The notes below the pieces were generated by a model, which was given only the letters and a program-made list of their open reading frames with translations, was not told the DNA's origin and did no database searches. From Roseiarcus sp963749715 (lineage in GTDB: Bacteria; Pseudomonadota; Alphaproteobacteria; Rhizobiales; Beijerinckiaceae), in NCBI GenBank assembly GCA_963749715.1, contig CAVVNR010000008.1:124001-188000 (forward strand): DNA of 64,000 nucleotides, written 5' to 3'. Position 1 is the first letter of the stretch, and each line of letters starts with the position of its first letter. Below, one piece after another: positions 46,073 through 54,908 of the stretch. Both the position numbers and the translations under genes were made by a program.

Positions 46073-47236
46073 CTAATCCCGGTGAGGCGTCACGAACAGG
46101 CCGCCGGCTTCGACGGGCGCGTTCGGGCCGCGCGGAAGTTTGAGACGCGAGCCGTCGCCGAGATTGCGGGCGTACATGTCGGCGTAGGACCCTGCGGCCG
46201 CGATCACGCGCTTTGCCCAATCGTCCGAGAGGCCGAGTTCCCGCTCCTCGACGCCAAGCGAATCGAGGCCCCCCGCCGCCCAGGGCGAAGGCGCAAGCTC
46301 GGCGCGCTGCAAGGCGTAGCTCGCCCAGGCGACGATCGCCGACCATTGCGGGTCGCTCATTGGGGTCAAAGCGAATACCGGGAAGGTCGAGAGCGGCTCG
46401 ATCAGGATGCGGCTCGGCGTTTCGGCGGTTTCCGCGAGCCGGGCCGCCGCAAGATCGCCGCTCTCGCCGATCGCCGCGTCGCAGACGCGGGCCTCGTAAG
46501 CGTCGTAAAGCTCGCCGTATTCCATGTAGCCCATGCGAGCGAAGTTCAGGCGATGCGCCGCCATCCAGCCCTCCAGGCGCATGTGCGCGCTTGCGCCTTG
46601 ATAGAAGCAGATCGACTTACCGGCCAGATCGCTCAATTGCCGGATTGGCGCGTCGCCATGGACCATCGCCGTCGTGGAGACGAAATAGACCGCGGGACCG
46701 AGCGCCGCCTTGCCGGCGAGGCCATGATCGGCAATGTCCGAGCCCTCGAGGAAGGAAAGGTCGTCGGCGCCGTCCTCGACGCGCTTGAACGCCAGCTCGG
46801 AATCATAAGGGCGGAACTCGATCCCGCCGTCCGGCCCGAGCAGCGTTGCGCCGATCGCGCGGCAAAGGTCGAGATAGAGGCCGGCGGCCTCACGCCCGTC
46901 GGGCGACTGGCCGACAAGCCCAGGACGCGGGACGCCGCCGCAACGAATGACGCCCGCGGACTTGATGCGGTCGATGATCGGGCCGGCGTGGGCGAGGGGG
47001 CGGAAAGAGAAGACGAGAGCGAGCGCGAGGAGGAGCCGGAGCCGGAAACGAGCTGGAGTTGCCCTTCGAGACGCCCGCTTCGCAGGCTCCTCAGGACGAG
47101 GGCTGCGTGTGATCGCCCACCGGAAATTTCGTCCTGAGCAGCGATGCGTCCCAACCCTCGTCCTGAGGAGCGATGCAAAGCATCGCGTCTCGACAGACGC
47201 GATCGAAAAGCGCGGCAAGAAGCTCGACGCACTCAA
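46073..47236 (-). CDS. ABC-type amino-acid/polyamine-like periplasmic solute-binding protein
   Basis: A periplasmic type-2 binding protein of about 310-330 residues. The mature part begins PIIDRIKSAGVIRCGG and shows the bacterial SBP_bac_3 course: GLYLDLCRAIGATLLG, AVYFVSTTAMVHGDAPI and KSICFYQGASAH. It resembles general L-amino-acid-binding proteins. The hydrophobic LRLLLALALVFSF stretch is a likely signal peptide, but no normal start codon precedes it: the open frame runs on through a dispersed repeat (PEEPAKRASRR) to a TTG at 47236. The 5' end was probably rewritten by that repeat, so the true start is uncertain and the protein may not be made well. No transporter genes are nearby. Confidence 0.75.
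   Translation of the reverse strand: MSASSFLPRFSIASVETRCFASLLRTRVGTHRCSGRNFRWAITRSPRPEEPAKRASRRATPARFRLRLLLALALVFSFRPLAHAGPIIDRIKSAGVIRCGGVPRPGLVGQSPDGREAAGLYLDLCRAIGATLLGPDGGIEFRPYDSELAFKRVEDGADDLSFLEGSDIADHGLAGKAALGPAVYFVSTTAMVHGDAPIRQLSDLAGKSICFYQGASAHMRLEGWMAAHRLNFARMGYMEYGELYDAYEARVCDAAIGESGDLAAARLAETAETPSRILIEPLSTFPVFALTPMSDPQWSAIVAWASYALQRAELAPSPWAAGGLDSLGVEERELGLSDDWAKRVIAAAGSYADMYARNLGDGSRLKLPRGPNAPVEAGGLFVTPHRD
47062..47200. repeat. Dispersed intergenic repeat (CTCGTCCTGAGGAG family)
   Basis: Contains two copies of TCCTGAGGAG-type sequence in opposite orientations and the palindromic GATGCAAAGCATC core. Such units are common between genes in Hyphomicrobiales. Here it overlaps the 5' end of the solute-binding protein gene. 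Confidence 0.7.
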
Positions 47237-49378
47237 TTGTACGCCGGAAGCGTCGCCGGCAGCGAATTGAAACCGTCCGGGATCACGTTCGGGATTCCCT
47301 GGCGCAGGTCTTCCGGTGTCACTTCGATCGCCTCGCAGCCCTTACCGCCGTAGTGCGGAAACGTGTTCACGAGGGCGTCCGGGATCATCGCGTAGGAGGC
47401 CGGCAGCGGGGGCAGGGCGCCGCTCAGCCGCGCCTTGTCGAAGCCGGTAAGCAGGCTCTCGGAGATCGGCGAATTGGCGTCGCGGGGGCCGAGATATTTC
47501 TGCTCGAAGCCGGCCGGCGCGAGCGCGTTGAAGGCGGGCGAATTGCCGGCGGCGAGCGCCTCGGCTTCGTCCGGCAGGCTCGAGAGCGCGGGCAGGCCGA
47601 AGAGCGCATTGATCGTCTCGATCACCGCATTGTGGTCGCCCTCGGCGTGCGAGACCGCGTGGACGCGGGCATATGGGGAAATGAGCAGGAGGGGGATGCG
47701 GACGCCGCGCGCAAGCGGCAGGCCGTCGGGGCCGTAGCTCAAGATCCGCGGCGGCGCGTGGTCGTAGAGTCCGTCGGACTCGTCGTAAGTGATGATGATT
47801 GCGCTGTGCTCCCAGACGTCCTTGTTGGCGGCGATGGCGTTGATCGCGCGCGCAGCCATGGCTTCGGTGAGCTGGCTGTCGGAATAGCTCGGATGATCGT
47901 CGTCGCCGGACTTGGCGGCGTTGATCGCCGCGATCTCGGCCGCAGTGAGCCCGTGCGGGTTGGGGTAGTTCGGGTTCTGGATGATCGCGGTCTGCTTGGG
48001 GTAGCTCAGGTTGTAATAGCCACCGCGCAGGATGAACACCCCGCCGGTGCGCGGAAGCGCGCCCTTCGCCAGGTCGGCGAAGAAGTCGCCCTCGCCGCGC
48101 AGGTTCGCCTGTTCGGCGGGATTGTTGGCGATATAGCCGAAATATTGCGCGCCGTTGTGGTGGCTCACGTAGTTCTGGTGCGAGGCCGCGCCGCTGGCGT
48201 CGGTCGGCTCCTGGTCGTAGCCGTTCTGGTACCAGCGCCATTGGACCGGTTCGCCGCCGAGGTTGGCGATGAAAGCGATGTCTTTCCCGACGTCCAGGAG
48301 GTCGAACGCCGGGTTGCGGTCCTGGTCCGCAAACCAGTTGATCCAGCCCGCCATGAAGGTCAGCGGCAGCGAGGCGAATGTCAGGTTCGAGGCGATGTTG
48401 GCGGAGTTATAGGATTCCTTGCCCGCCGCTCCGGCCGGCTCGCGTCCGGAAATTGTGTCGTCGAATTCGGAGCCCCACCACGGCTGGGGATCGTTGACCA
48501 GCGGCGGCCCTTGGGTGGTCCCTGAGCCTGAGTAGGTCTTGTCGTTGATCGTGCCGATGATCGGCCCGGTGAAACCATCCTCCACAGGCTTTCCGGTCGT
48601 GCTCGGATGCTTGACCCATTGGGTTTCGCCCGACTGGCCGGCGATCATGGCGACGGCGTTCGGGGTCGAGGGCGTGTCCTCGGTGGCGAAAATATTGTCG
48701 AAGATCGTGAAGCGGCTCGCATAGCGCCAGAAGAACGGGATCGTGTCGCAGTCGACATGCGCCATCACCAGGCGGGCGAACTGCTTACCCATCGCCTCGC
48801 CCTGGGCGCCGGCGAGATGCGCGTACCGACTCCACTCGACGAAGGCGAACTTGTCCATTTGCGCCACGCCGTCCTTGACGTCGATCTTGGCGGCGAGGCC
48901 GGTGTGGGAATGGTCGGTCGAAATCCTTGATGGTCGAGTTTTGCTCAGGGCCGACGCGAAACGGCTGAACCGTGACGGTCTGGCCGGTATTGGCGTCGAG
49001 ATAGCTCTGCGTGAAGCCAGGCGTGTCGGCGGGGCCGCGCGGAGTCTTGCCGTCGGAATAGATCCCGTTGACGCCCGGAAAAGTCCCGTATTCGTGGTCG
49101 AACGAGCGGTTCTCGTTGAAGATGACGAAGACATACTTTACCTTCTCGCGGAGCATTTCGATGTCATGCGCCGACCAGCTCGCGTCGGACCAGCGAGGGT
49201 CGGCGTCGGCGACGAAATAGGGCGCGACATCGGGGCTCGGATCGGGCTGGGTTGCAACCAGCTGCGGGGAGGCGGCGGAAGCCGCCCGAACGAGGCCGGC
49301 GATCGAGACAAGGATGATCAAGCGGCGAAGCAGGGGTTTCACCGGAGTTCGGCTCCAAAACAAGCGACGCCTCAGCAA
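47233..49378 (-). CDS. Phosphoesterase of the phospholipase C / acid phosphatase family, frameshifted
   Basis: A secreted enzyme of about 715 residues. The N-terminal 197-codon frame has a signal peptide (LLRRLIILVSIAGLVRAASA) and the metal motif YVFVIFNENRSFDHEYG, which supplies Asn and Asp/Glu ligands. At about 48920 (ACCGACC) one base breaks the frame; the rest continues in a second frame with HPSTTGKPVEDGFTGP, the segment IIITYDESDGLYDHAPP (His and Asp metal ligands) and a C-terminal YGPDGLPLARGVRIPLLLIS. The family hydrolyses phospholipids or phosphate esters. Otherwise undamaged, it may be whole in the genome and broken only by an assembly error. Confidence 0.8.
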
Positions 49379-49509
49379 GGACTGGCGCCTCGACTGGCTA
49401 GTCGCGCGAGAGCTGGGGATCGGTCAAGAGTTCATTGGCCGGATGACGAGCGAATGACGAAGCTCCGGCCGGCCCGCTGGATCGCGGCCGGCGCGCCGGA
49501 CAGGGAAAG

Positions 49510-50754
49510 CTAATCGGGCCCAGTGGGGATAAAGCAAACCAGAACCAGACCCGCCGCGCTGAAAACGGCGCACACGATGAAAATCGACGCGTAGCCGAAG
49601 GCCTGCGCCAAGCCGCCGACGCCGAGAGCCGCGAGGACCGAGCCCAGTTGTCCGGAGTTCGAAAATAGCGCCGCCGCGGCGCCGGCGCGGTGCGGCATGA
49701 GCGACTGCAGATAGCTGATTCCGAGATAGCTCACGAGACCGATGCCGATCGCCCGGAGGATCTGCGCCCACAAGACCGAGGCGACCGAGCTTGCGAGCGC
49801 CAAGGCGACAAAATACGCGACGAAGGCAGCGAAACCGACGACGATCGCCGTCCGCTCGCCCCGCTGAAGCGGTCGCCAGATGAGTGCGCCCATGACAATG
49901 ATTTCCAGAGCGGCGCATAAGCTCATCGCCACTCCGATGTCGCTCTTCGCCCCGCCCATCGAGGCGATCAGCACGATAGGAAGCGGGATCGAGCCCAGGA
50001 ACATGGCGGTGTGAAACAGGACGAGCGCGGCGAAAGCGAGAGCGATCGCCGGGCCTCCATTGGCGGGCTTGCGTCGTTTGGCCTGAGCTTTGTCGGCGGG
50101 AAGGGGTCTTGCTCGGACAAGACCGAGAGTCGTGAGCGCGATCAAGGCTGAACCGGCGCTTGCGAGAAAGATGCCGCGAAAGCCGGCCATCCCGACAATC
50201 AAAGCGCCGATTGCCGGTCCGATGGCCCAAGCGACAGACCAGCTGGCGCGAAGGACGCCGATGGCGCGATTCGCAGTGTGAGGGCTTGCTTGTTCGAAGT
50301 CCCGCTTCACGAGGGCGATCGATTGCGAGAAGGCTGCCGCCCCGATCGCGATCGGGAGCGCCGCAATGACGAGCAGGATAGTGAAATCGGTGGTGAACCC
50401 GAGCAGAGCGTAGCCAACAGCGGACCCGGCCAGCGCCAGGAGGAGCGGCGCGATGGTCGTCCTCCTGTCGATCCAGGCTCCGAAGGCGGCGCCAAAGGCG
50501 ATGCCGCTGAGAGCCCTCGCGGTCAGGATTGCGCTCAAGGAAAGGGAGCCGAGCTTCGCCTGATCGACGAGGAAGAGCACGACGTAGGGGCCGGAGATCG
50601 CGTCCGCGAGGCCAGCGAGCACGTCAACGACGACAAGCGCGATGAAAAAGGACGAGCGGTCGACGTCCGTTGTCAAAGGGGCCTCGATATTGCGGCAAAA
50701 ACGGACGCTCAAATTCATCTCAAGCGAGAAAAATCGGACGTCCGGCGAATTCAA
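49510..50754 (-). CDS. MFS transporter
   Basis: A protein of about 400-414 residues with twelve membrane helices, of the major facilitator superfamily, similar to sugar efflux transporters. The first repeat holds FGAAFGAWIDRRTTIAPLLL, a basic cytosolic loop; the loop between halves is KAQAKRRKPANGG. Possible starts are ATG 50754 or 50718; the first helix begins after about residue 35. It is followed on the same strand by ornithine decarboxylase upstream at 216 bases. The substrate is unknown. Confidence 0.85.
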   Translation of the reverse strand: MNSPDVRFFSLEMNLSVRFCRNIEAPLTTDVDRSSFFIALVVVDVLAGLADAISGPYVVLFLVDQAKLGSLSLSAILTARALSGIAFGAAFGAWIDRRTTIAPLLLALAGSAVGYALLGFTTDFTILLVIAALPIAIGAAAFSQSIALVKRDFEQASPHTANRAIGVLRASWSVAWAIGPAIGALIVGMAGFRGIFLASAGSALIALTTLGLVRARPLPADKAQAKRRKPANGGPAIALAFAALVLFHTAMFLGSIPLPIVLIASMGGAKSDIGVAMSLCAALEIIVMGALIWRPLQRGERTAIVVGFAAFVAYFVALALASSVASVLWAQILRAIGIGLVSYLGISYLQSLMPHRAGAAAALFSNSGQLGSVLAALGVGGLAQAFGYASIFIVCAVFSAAGLVLVCFIPTGPD

Positions 50755-50969
50755 TTCATAGTCGACCGGAGAGCGCCCGTCCCCTCGATCGCCGCGGTTA
50801 CAACGAATTTGATGGCGCGGAACGCCTGCGCCGATCAGGAGCGGCGATCTGGCTTTACGTCCAATGCAGCGACTGAAGACAAAGCGGCGCCGCCAGCCTT
50901 GCTGGCGGGCCGGCTATTTTCCTGGGCCAGCGTGGCTCGAGCGGCGGACCGGCCGGCGCGGAACGACGT
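50755..50969. other. Intergenic region between MFS gene and ornithine decarboxylase
   Basis: Short gap that should hold the terminator of the decarboxylase and the promoter of the transporter; no hairpin with T-run was identified. Confidence 0.3.
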
Positions 50970-52100
50970 CTAGATCACATACGACTTCAGCGGCGGGAAG
51001 CCGTTGAAGCCGACGGAGGAATAGGTCGTCGTATAGGCGCCTGTTCCCTCGATCAGCACCTTGGCGCCAATCTCGAGCGAGACCGGCAACAGGTACGGCT
51101 CCTTCTCGTACAGCACATCGACCGAGTCGCAGCTCGGTCCGGCGACGATGCAGGGGCCGAGCGGGTCGTCGTCATAAGGGGTGCGGATCGGATAGCGGAT
51201 CATCTCGTCGATCGTCTCGGCGAGCCCGTTGAACTTGCCGATGTCGAGATAGACCCAGCGGCTCTTGTCCTCATCCGACTTCTTTGAGATCAGGACCACC
51301 TCGGCCTCGATGATTCCGGCATTGCCGACCATGCCGCGTCCGGGCTCGATGATCGTCTCGGGAATCCGATTGCCGAAGTGGCGGCGCAGCGCGCGGAAGA
51401 TCGTCTGCCCGTAGGTCTTGATCGCCGGCACATCTTTCAGATAGCGGGCCGGGAAGCCGCCGCCGAGATTGATCATGGCGAGCGGGACGCCTCGTTCGGC
51501 GAGGTCGCGGAAGATTCCGGCCGCGACCTTCAGCGCCCGGTCCCATGTGCGCGGGTTGGGCTGCTGCGAGCCGACATGAAACGAGAGACCATGAGCGACA
51601 AGTCCGAGCGCATGCGCGCGCTCGAGCACGCGCGCCGCCATGTCCGGCGCACACCCGAACTTGCGCGAGAGCGGCCATTCCGCGCCTGCGCCGTCGCACA
51701 GGATACGGCAGAAGACCTTCGCGGCCGGCGCGGCGCGCGCGATCTTCTCCACCTCGGCCTCGCAATCCACGGCAAAAAGGCGGATCCCGAGCGCGTAGGC
51801 GCTGGCGATATCCTTTTCCTTCTTGATCGTATTGCCGAAGCTGATCCGGTCGGGCGTTGCGCCGGTGGCCAGCGCCTGCTCGATCTCGGTCAGCGAGGCG
51901 GCGTCGAAGCACGAGCCGAGCGAGGCGAGCAGAGCGAGAATCTCCGGAGCGGGATTCGCCTTGACGGCATAGAAGACGCGGGTGTCCGGCAAGGCGCCGG
52001 CGAATCCCAGATAGTTCTCGCGCACGACGTCGAGATCGACGACGAGGCGCGGTCCGACCTCGCGATTGCAGGCGAGGAACTCCTTGATGCGGTCAGTCAT
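50970..52100 (-). CDS. Ornithine/lysine decarboxylase (fold type III, PLP-dependent)
   Basis: A 376-residue decarboxylase converting ornithine (or lysine) to putrescine (or cadaverine). The PLP lysine is in VFYAVKANPAP; other active-site parts are HVGSQQ, INLGGGFPARY, IIEPGRGMV and the catalytic Cys in GPSCDSVDVLYEKE. The ATG at 52100 gives MTDRIKEFLACN, the usual start; in-frame starts exist up to 52301 but would add a Ser/Arg-rich unlike stretch. A long structured leader precedes it. Confidence 0.93.
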   Translation of the reverse strand: MTDRIKEFLACNREVGPRLVVDLDVVRENYLGFAGALPDTRVFYAVKANPAPEILALLASLGSCFDAASLTEIEQALATGATPDRISFGNTIKKEKDIASAYALGIRLFAVDCEAEVEKIARAAPAAKVFCRILCDGAGAEWPLSRKFGCAPDMAARVLERAHALGLVAHGLSFHVGSQQPNPRTWDRALKVAAGIFRDLAERGVPLAMINLGGGFPARYLKDVPAIKTYGQTIFRALRRHFGNRIPETIIEPGRGMVGNAGIIEAEVVLISKKSDEDKSRWVYLDIGKFNGLAETIDEMIRYPIRTPYDDDPLGPCIVAGPSCDSVDVLYEKEPYLLPVSLEIGAKVLIEGTGAYTTTYSSVGFNGFPPLKSYVI

Positions 52101-52418
52101 GAGCGGCATCCCCCAAGCGCGCGGTTTCCCAACGCCTGGAAACATGAAGGATTTGCCGGCGATGCGGCTTTCGCCCCGCGCGTTGGAGACGCGCGGCGAA
52201 GTCGTTGACCCGCCGACGCGACCGCCCGTCGACTCCGGCGACGGCTTAAGGAAAGCCGCCAGCGAAGACGCGCGAGCAATCAGCTGCTGCGCCGTAGCCA
52301 TGACGCGCCGGGGCCTGCTCGCAAGCCTAAGCGGTCAGAGCCATCGTTTGGACGAGGAGAAGTCCCGTCCGCACGCCCGGCAAGATAGACAAGCCTCTTT
52401 GGGCGCCGACCTTTGGAG

Positions 52419-52640
52419 GGCCGGCAGAGACCAAAAAAGCCCGGTCCGTCGTTGCTTCAAGCCGCGTCCCCCGTTTGGCGGGGTTCGCCGGTTAGCCTCC
52501 GGCTGCCGGTCTTCCAGGGGCGGTTGACTGGCCTCTTGTCCAGATCCCCGCCGACCGACACACGACCACAGGCACGTGCGTATTGGGCAAACGACTATTT
52601 GTGCGAATCGCGCCTCGGCGCAAGGGGTTTTTGACCTCCA
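52419..52640 (-). ncRNA. Candidate speF-type leader RNA upstream of ornithine decarboxylase
   Basis: On the minus strand this region lies about 320 bases before the decarboxylase start. Its right-to-left order is: hairpin GCGCCGAGGCGC; an unpaired GGAGGCTAACCGGCGAAC; hairpin CCCCG-x5-CGGGG; and the run GACCGGGCTTTTTTGGTC. A 7-bp stem, CCGGCAG with CTGCCGG, about 80 bases apart, encloses the last parts. Alphaproteobacterial ornithine decarboxylase genes are known to carry a conserved speF leader (Rfam RF00518). Position and layout fit; the match to that family was not computed, so the name is tentative. Confidence 0.45.
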
Positions 52641-52786
52641 GACGAAGATTTTTCCGCGTGAGTCACTCGACTCTTAACCGGCAATGGAGGGCCATGCGTT
52701 TGCTGGGCTATCCTTTGGCAAGCCTTGCTCCCGCCTGCAGATGATCCCGAGTAACGGCAGGGCGGGCGAAGTTTCAGAATCATTCC

Positions 52787-52807
52787 AAATCGGAATCATT
52801 CCGATTT
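52787..52807 (+). promoter_or_regulatory. Perfect 21-base palindrome upstream of the iron locus
   Basis: AAATCGGAAT, one central C, ATTCCGATTT. It is AT-rich within a GC-rich region, lies 131 bases before the barrel gene, and is flanked by a related GAATCATTCC at 52777-52786. Its size and symmetry suit a Fur-family or other dimeric repressor. Which regulator binds cannot be told. Confidence 0.65.
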
Positions 52808-52937
52808 ATCGGTCGCATCTTTGGGAATGGGGCCGTCGAGTGTTATCCGATTGACTGCATGCCGCAGTCCCTGAAGCCGTTGGAGTGTAGGGCGTTATGA
52901 CTATTCAACGGGGGCGGCGGTACAGCGCGTACCCGGA

Positions 52938-53501
52938 ATGCCGGACGCCCACGGCTTCAACTTCAGCGGCCTGTCGGCGGAATTCCGCTATCTGGTGATT
53001 GGTCGCGGTCCGGGTTCACCCGTCGGGTTCACCCTGGTCGCCGAGCCGGAATGGGCCCGTATCGACGACGGCGGGCAACCGATCGCTGACTTCAATTCGA
53101 CGTTCAGAGCGATCCTCGATACCGAACTCATTCCCAATCGGTTCTATGCGGCGACGAACGTCTTCTACACCCCGGACCACGCTCGGTCGCCTGGGGAGTC
53201 ATGGGCATGGTCCGCAGAATACGGGATATCGGGCGCGCTCGCCTTGCGCTTCACGCCCAAACTGACCATGGGCGCCGAAATTGAATATGACGCCGCCTAT
53301 GACGGGGCGGGCATTCAGTCGTTCCAGGGCCAGCCCATCTATCTTGGCCCGACGTTTCACTATCAATTCAATGGCCACGTGATGCTGGCGGCGGCGTGGT
53401 CGGTCCAGATCGCTGGCCACGCCAGTGGCGAGAACTTTGGCCTCGACCTGACCAATTTTCCGCATCAGCAGGGCAACCTGAAGTTTGAGGTTGAGTTCTA
53501 A
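52938..53501 (+). CDS. Outer-membrane beta-barrel-like protein (N-terminus shortened)
   Basis: A 187-residue protein with alternating hydrophobic and polar residues typical of outer-membrane barrels: SAEFRYLVIGRG, FTLVAEPEWARIDD, TLMGAEIEYDAAYDGAG-type strands, and a C-terminal aromatic end GNLKFEVEF. The frame continues upstream as QRVPG but no signal peptide is found, so either the start is lost or a frameshift upstream hides it. It precedes the cupredoxin gene by about 21 bases and probably belongs to the iron operon. Relatives act as small-solute or iron-complex channels; function here is inferred. Confidence 0.6.
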   Translation: MPDAHGFNFSGLSAEFRYLVIGRGPGSPVGFTLVAEPEWARIDDGGQPIADFNSTFRAILDTELIPNRFYAATNVFYTPDHARSPGESWAWSAEYGISGALALRFTPKLTMGAEIEYDAAYDGAGIQSFQGQPIYLGPTFHYQFNGHVMLAAAWSVQIAGHASGENFGLDLTNFPHQQGNLKFEVEF

Positions 53502-53522
53502 GCGAGGACAGGAGTGACAAAC

Positions 53523-53864
53523 ATGCGCGTCGTTTCAACCGTCAGCCTAGGCTTGGCGATAGCCTTCGGAATTGGCGGATCACTTGCGATCGCGGATGAT
53601 TCCGCGAGGGTGAGCGTTACCCTAAAGGATCACAAATTCTCGCCCGCTGAGCCAACCGCGCCCGCTGGCAAGCCAATTGCGATCGACGTGACCAACCTCG
53701 ATTCGACGCCTTCCGAATTTGAAAGCAAGACTCTGCGCGTGGAAAAGGTTGTGCCGGGTGGAGGGAAGATCACCGTCCAGATCCGTCCGCTGGGGCCGGG
53801 CCGCTATCGTTTTTTCGACGATTACCACGAGGACACGACTGAGGGCTTCCTTATCGTTAAGTGA
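53523..53864 (+). CDS. Periplasmic cupredoxin-like protein of the iron uptake locus
   Basis: A 113-residue protein with a signal peptide (VSTVSLGLAIAFGIGGSLAI) and a cupredoxin fold: VSVTLKDHKFSPAEPTAPAG, VTNLDSTPSEFES, RPLGPGRYRFFDDYHEDT, EGFLIVK. It resembles the cupredoxin component (FtrB/EfeO-domain type) of Ftr1-dependent iron systems, which binds or oxidises Fe2+. The classic copper site is incomplete: a His (KDHKF) and an acidic patch (DDYHEDT) are present. ATG 53523 follows GGAG; it lies 42 bases before the FTR1 gene. Confidence 0.8.
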   Translation: MRVVSTVSLGLAIAFGIGGSLAIADDSARVSVTLKDHKFSPAEPTAPAGKPIAIDVTNLDSTPSEFESKTLRVEKVVPGGGKITVQIRPLGPGRYRFFDDYHEDTTEGFLIVK

Positions 53865-53905
53865 GCCGTTCGCAACTCCGCAAAGCTTTACTTTAGAGAA
53901 CCCCA

Positions 53906-54748
53906 ATGCTTGGCGCGCTTATTATTGTTTTTCGGGAGGCCATCGAGGCCGGCCTGATCGTCGGCATCGTTCTGGCGGTGACGAACGGTCTTGCGGGTAG
54001 CCGGCTCGCGATTGCGGCGGGCGTATTGGTCGGAGTTGTCGGCGCGTCGCTCGTCGCGGCCTTTGCGGGCGCAATTGGTGAAGCCTTGGCAGGCGTTGGC
54101 CAGGAAATATTCAACGCCACGATTCTTCTCATCGCGGTCGTGATGCTGACCTGGCACAACGTCTGGATGGCAAGCCATGGCCGCGAACTTGCCGCCGACG
54201 TCAAGCGGGTCGGCGAAGCGGTGCGGTCCGGCTCACAATCGATCTTCGCGCTCGGAGTCGTCTGCGCTGTGGCCGTGATGCGCGAGGGGTCGGAGATTGC
54301 GCTCTTCATGTACGGCCTTGTTGCGGCCGGGGGCTCAACGACCGCCGAACTCATTATCGGCTCGCTTCTCGGGCTTGCGGCGGGCGTCGTCGTGACCGCG
54401 CTGACCTACCTGGGCCTGGCGGCGATCCCGCAACGGCGCCTGTTTGCGGTCACGACTGCGCTCATAAGCTTGCTCGCTGCGGGCCTGGCGGCGCAGGCGG
54501 TGCTCTTCCTCCAGCAGGCCGGTATTCTGACCATGCTGAGTCAGACGGCATGGGACACGTCCGCCATCCTCTCCGATACGAGCCTGTTCGGGCGCGTGCT
54601 GCACACGCTGATCGGCTATTCGGACGAGCCGTCGATGCTTCAGGTCCTGGCCTATGCGTTGACGCTTGCGGTTATTGTCTTCTTGACCAGGACGGTGGGA
54701 TCGCGCCGTCCTTCGGCGGTAAAAGCGGGCCGCGCGGCCGCGAAGTGA
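53906..54748 (+). CDS. FTR1 family high-affinity iron permease
   Basis: A 280-residue membrane protein with about seven helices. Both iron-binding motifs are present: R-E-x2-E in FREAIEAGLIVGIVL (residues 9-13) and a second in VMREGSEIALFMYG (around residue 130). FTR1 moves Fe3+ formed by oxidation of Fe2+ at the outer face. Directly follows the cupredoxin gene. The stop is 33 bases before the Irr-like box of the FbpABC operon. Confidence 0.93.
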   Translation: MLGALIIVFREAIEAGLIVGIVLAVTNGLAGSRLAIAAGVLVGVVGASLVAAFAGAIGEALAGVGQEIFNATILLIAVVMLTWHNVWMASHGRELAADVKRVGEAVRSGSQSIFALGVVCAVAVMREGSEIALFMYGLVAAGGSTTAELIIGSLLGLAAGVVVTALTYLGLAAIPQRRLFAVTTALISLLAAGLAAQAVLFLQQAGILTMLSQTAWDTSAILSDTSLFGRVLHTLIGYSDEPSMLQVLAYALTLAVIVFLTRTVGSRRPSAVKAGRAAAK

Positions 54749-54781
54749 GCGCAAAACCGCAGCGAACTCGCACCGGCCCAA

Positions 54782-54798
54782 TTTGAAATGGTTCTAAA
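54782..54798 (+). promoter_or_regulatory. Irr-type iron control element (ICE-like box)
   Basis: TTTGAAA-TGG-TTCTAAA, against the known ICE consensus TTTAGAA-x3-TTCTAAA (right half exact, left half 5 of 7). It lies 111 bases before the fbpA start. A weaker TTTCTAATTTTC follows at 54807-54818. In Hyphomicrobiales, Irr binds such elements under iron limitation, so iron control of fbpABC is likely. Confidence 0.6.
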
Positions 54799-54908
54799 TT
54801 GAATCGTTTCTAATTTTCACGCTCCATTCTTGTCCGCTAGCCGCCCCCTTGTTAACGGAAAATCTGTGATCGAGAGGCTCGATCATTGGGCCGAATAGAG
54901 GGATTCCA

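Larger units (their letters stand above)
52101..52937. other. 837-base intergenic region between ornithine decarboxylase and the iron locus
   Basis: Holds the structured leader of the decarboxylase (minus strand), and to its right a 21-base palindrome probably controlling the iron genes on the plus strand. No protein gene is supported in it. Confidence 0.6.

Noticed and set aside
47173..48525. 450-codon plus-strand frame
   Set aside because: Antisense shadow of the phosphoesterase.
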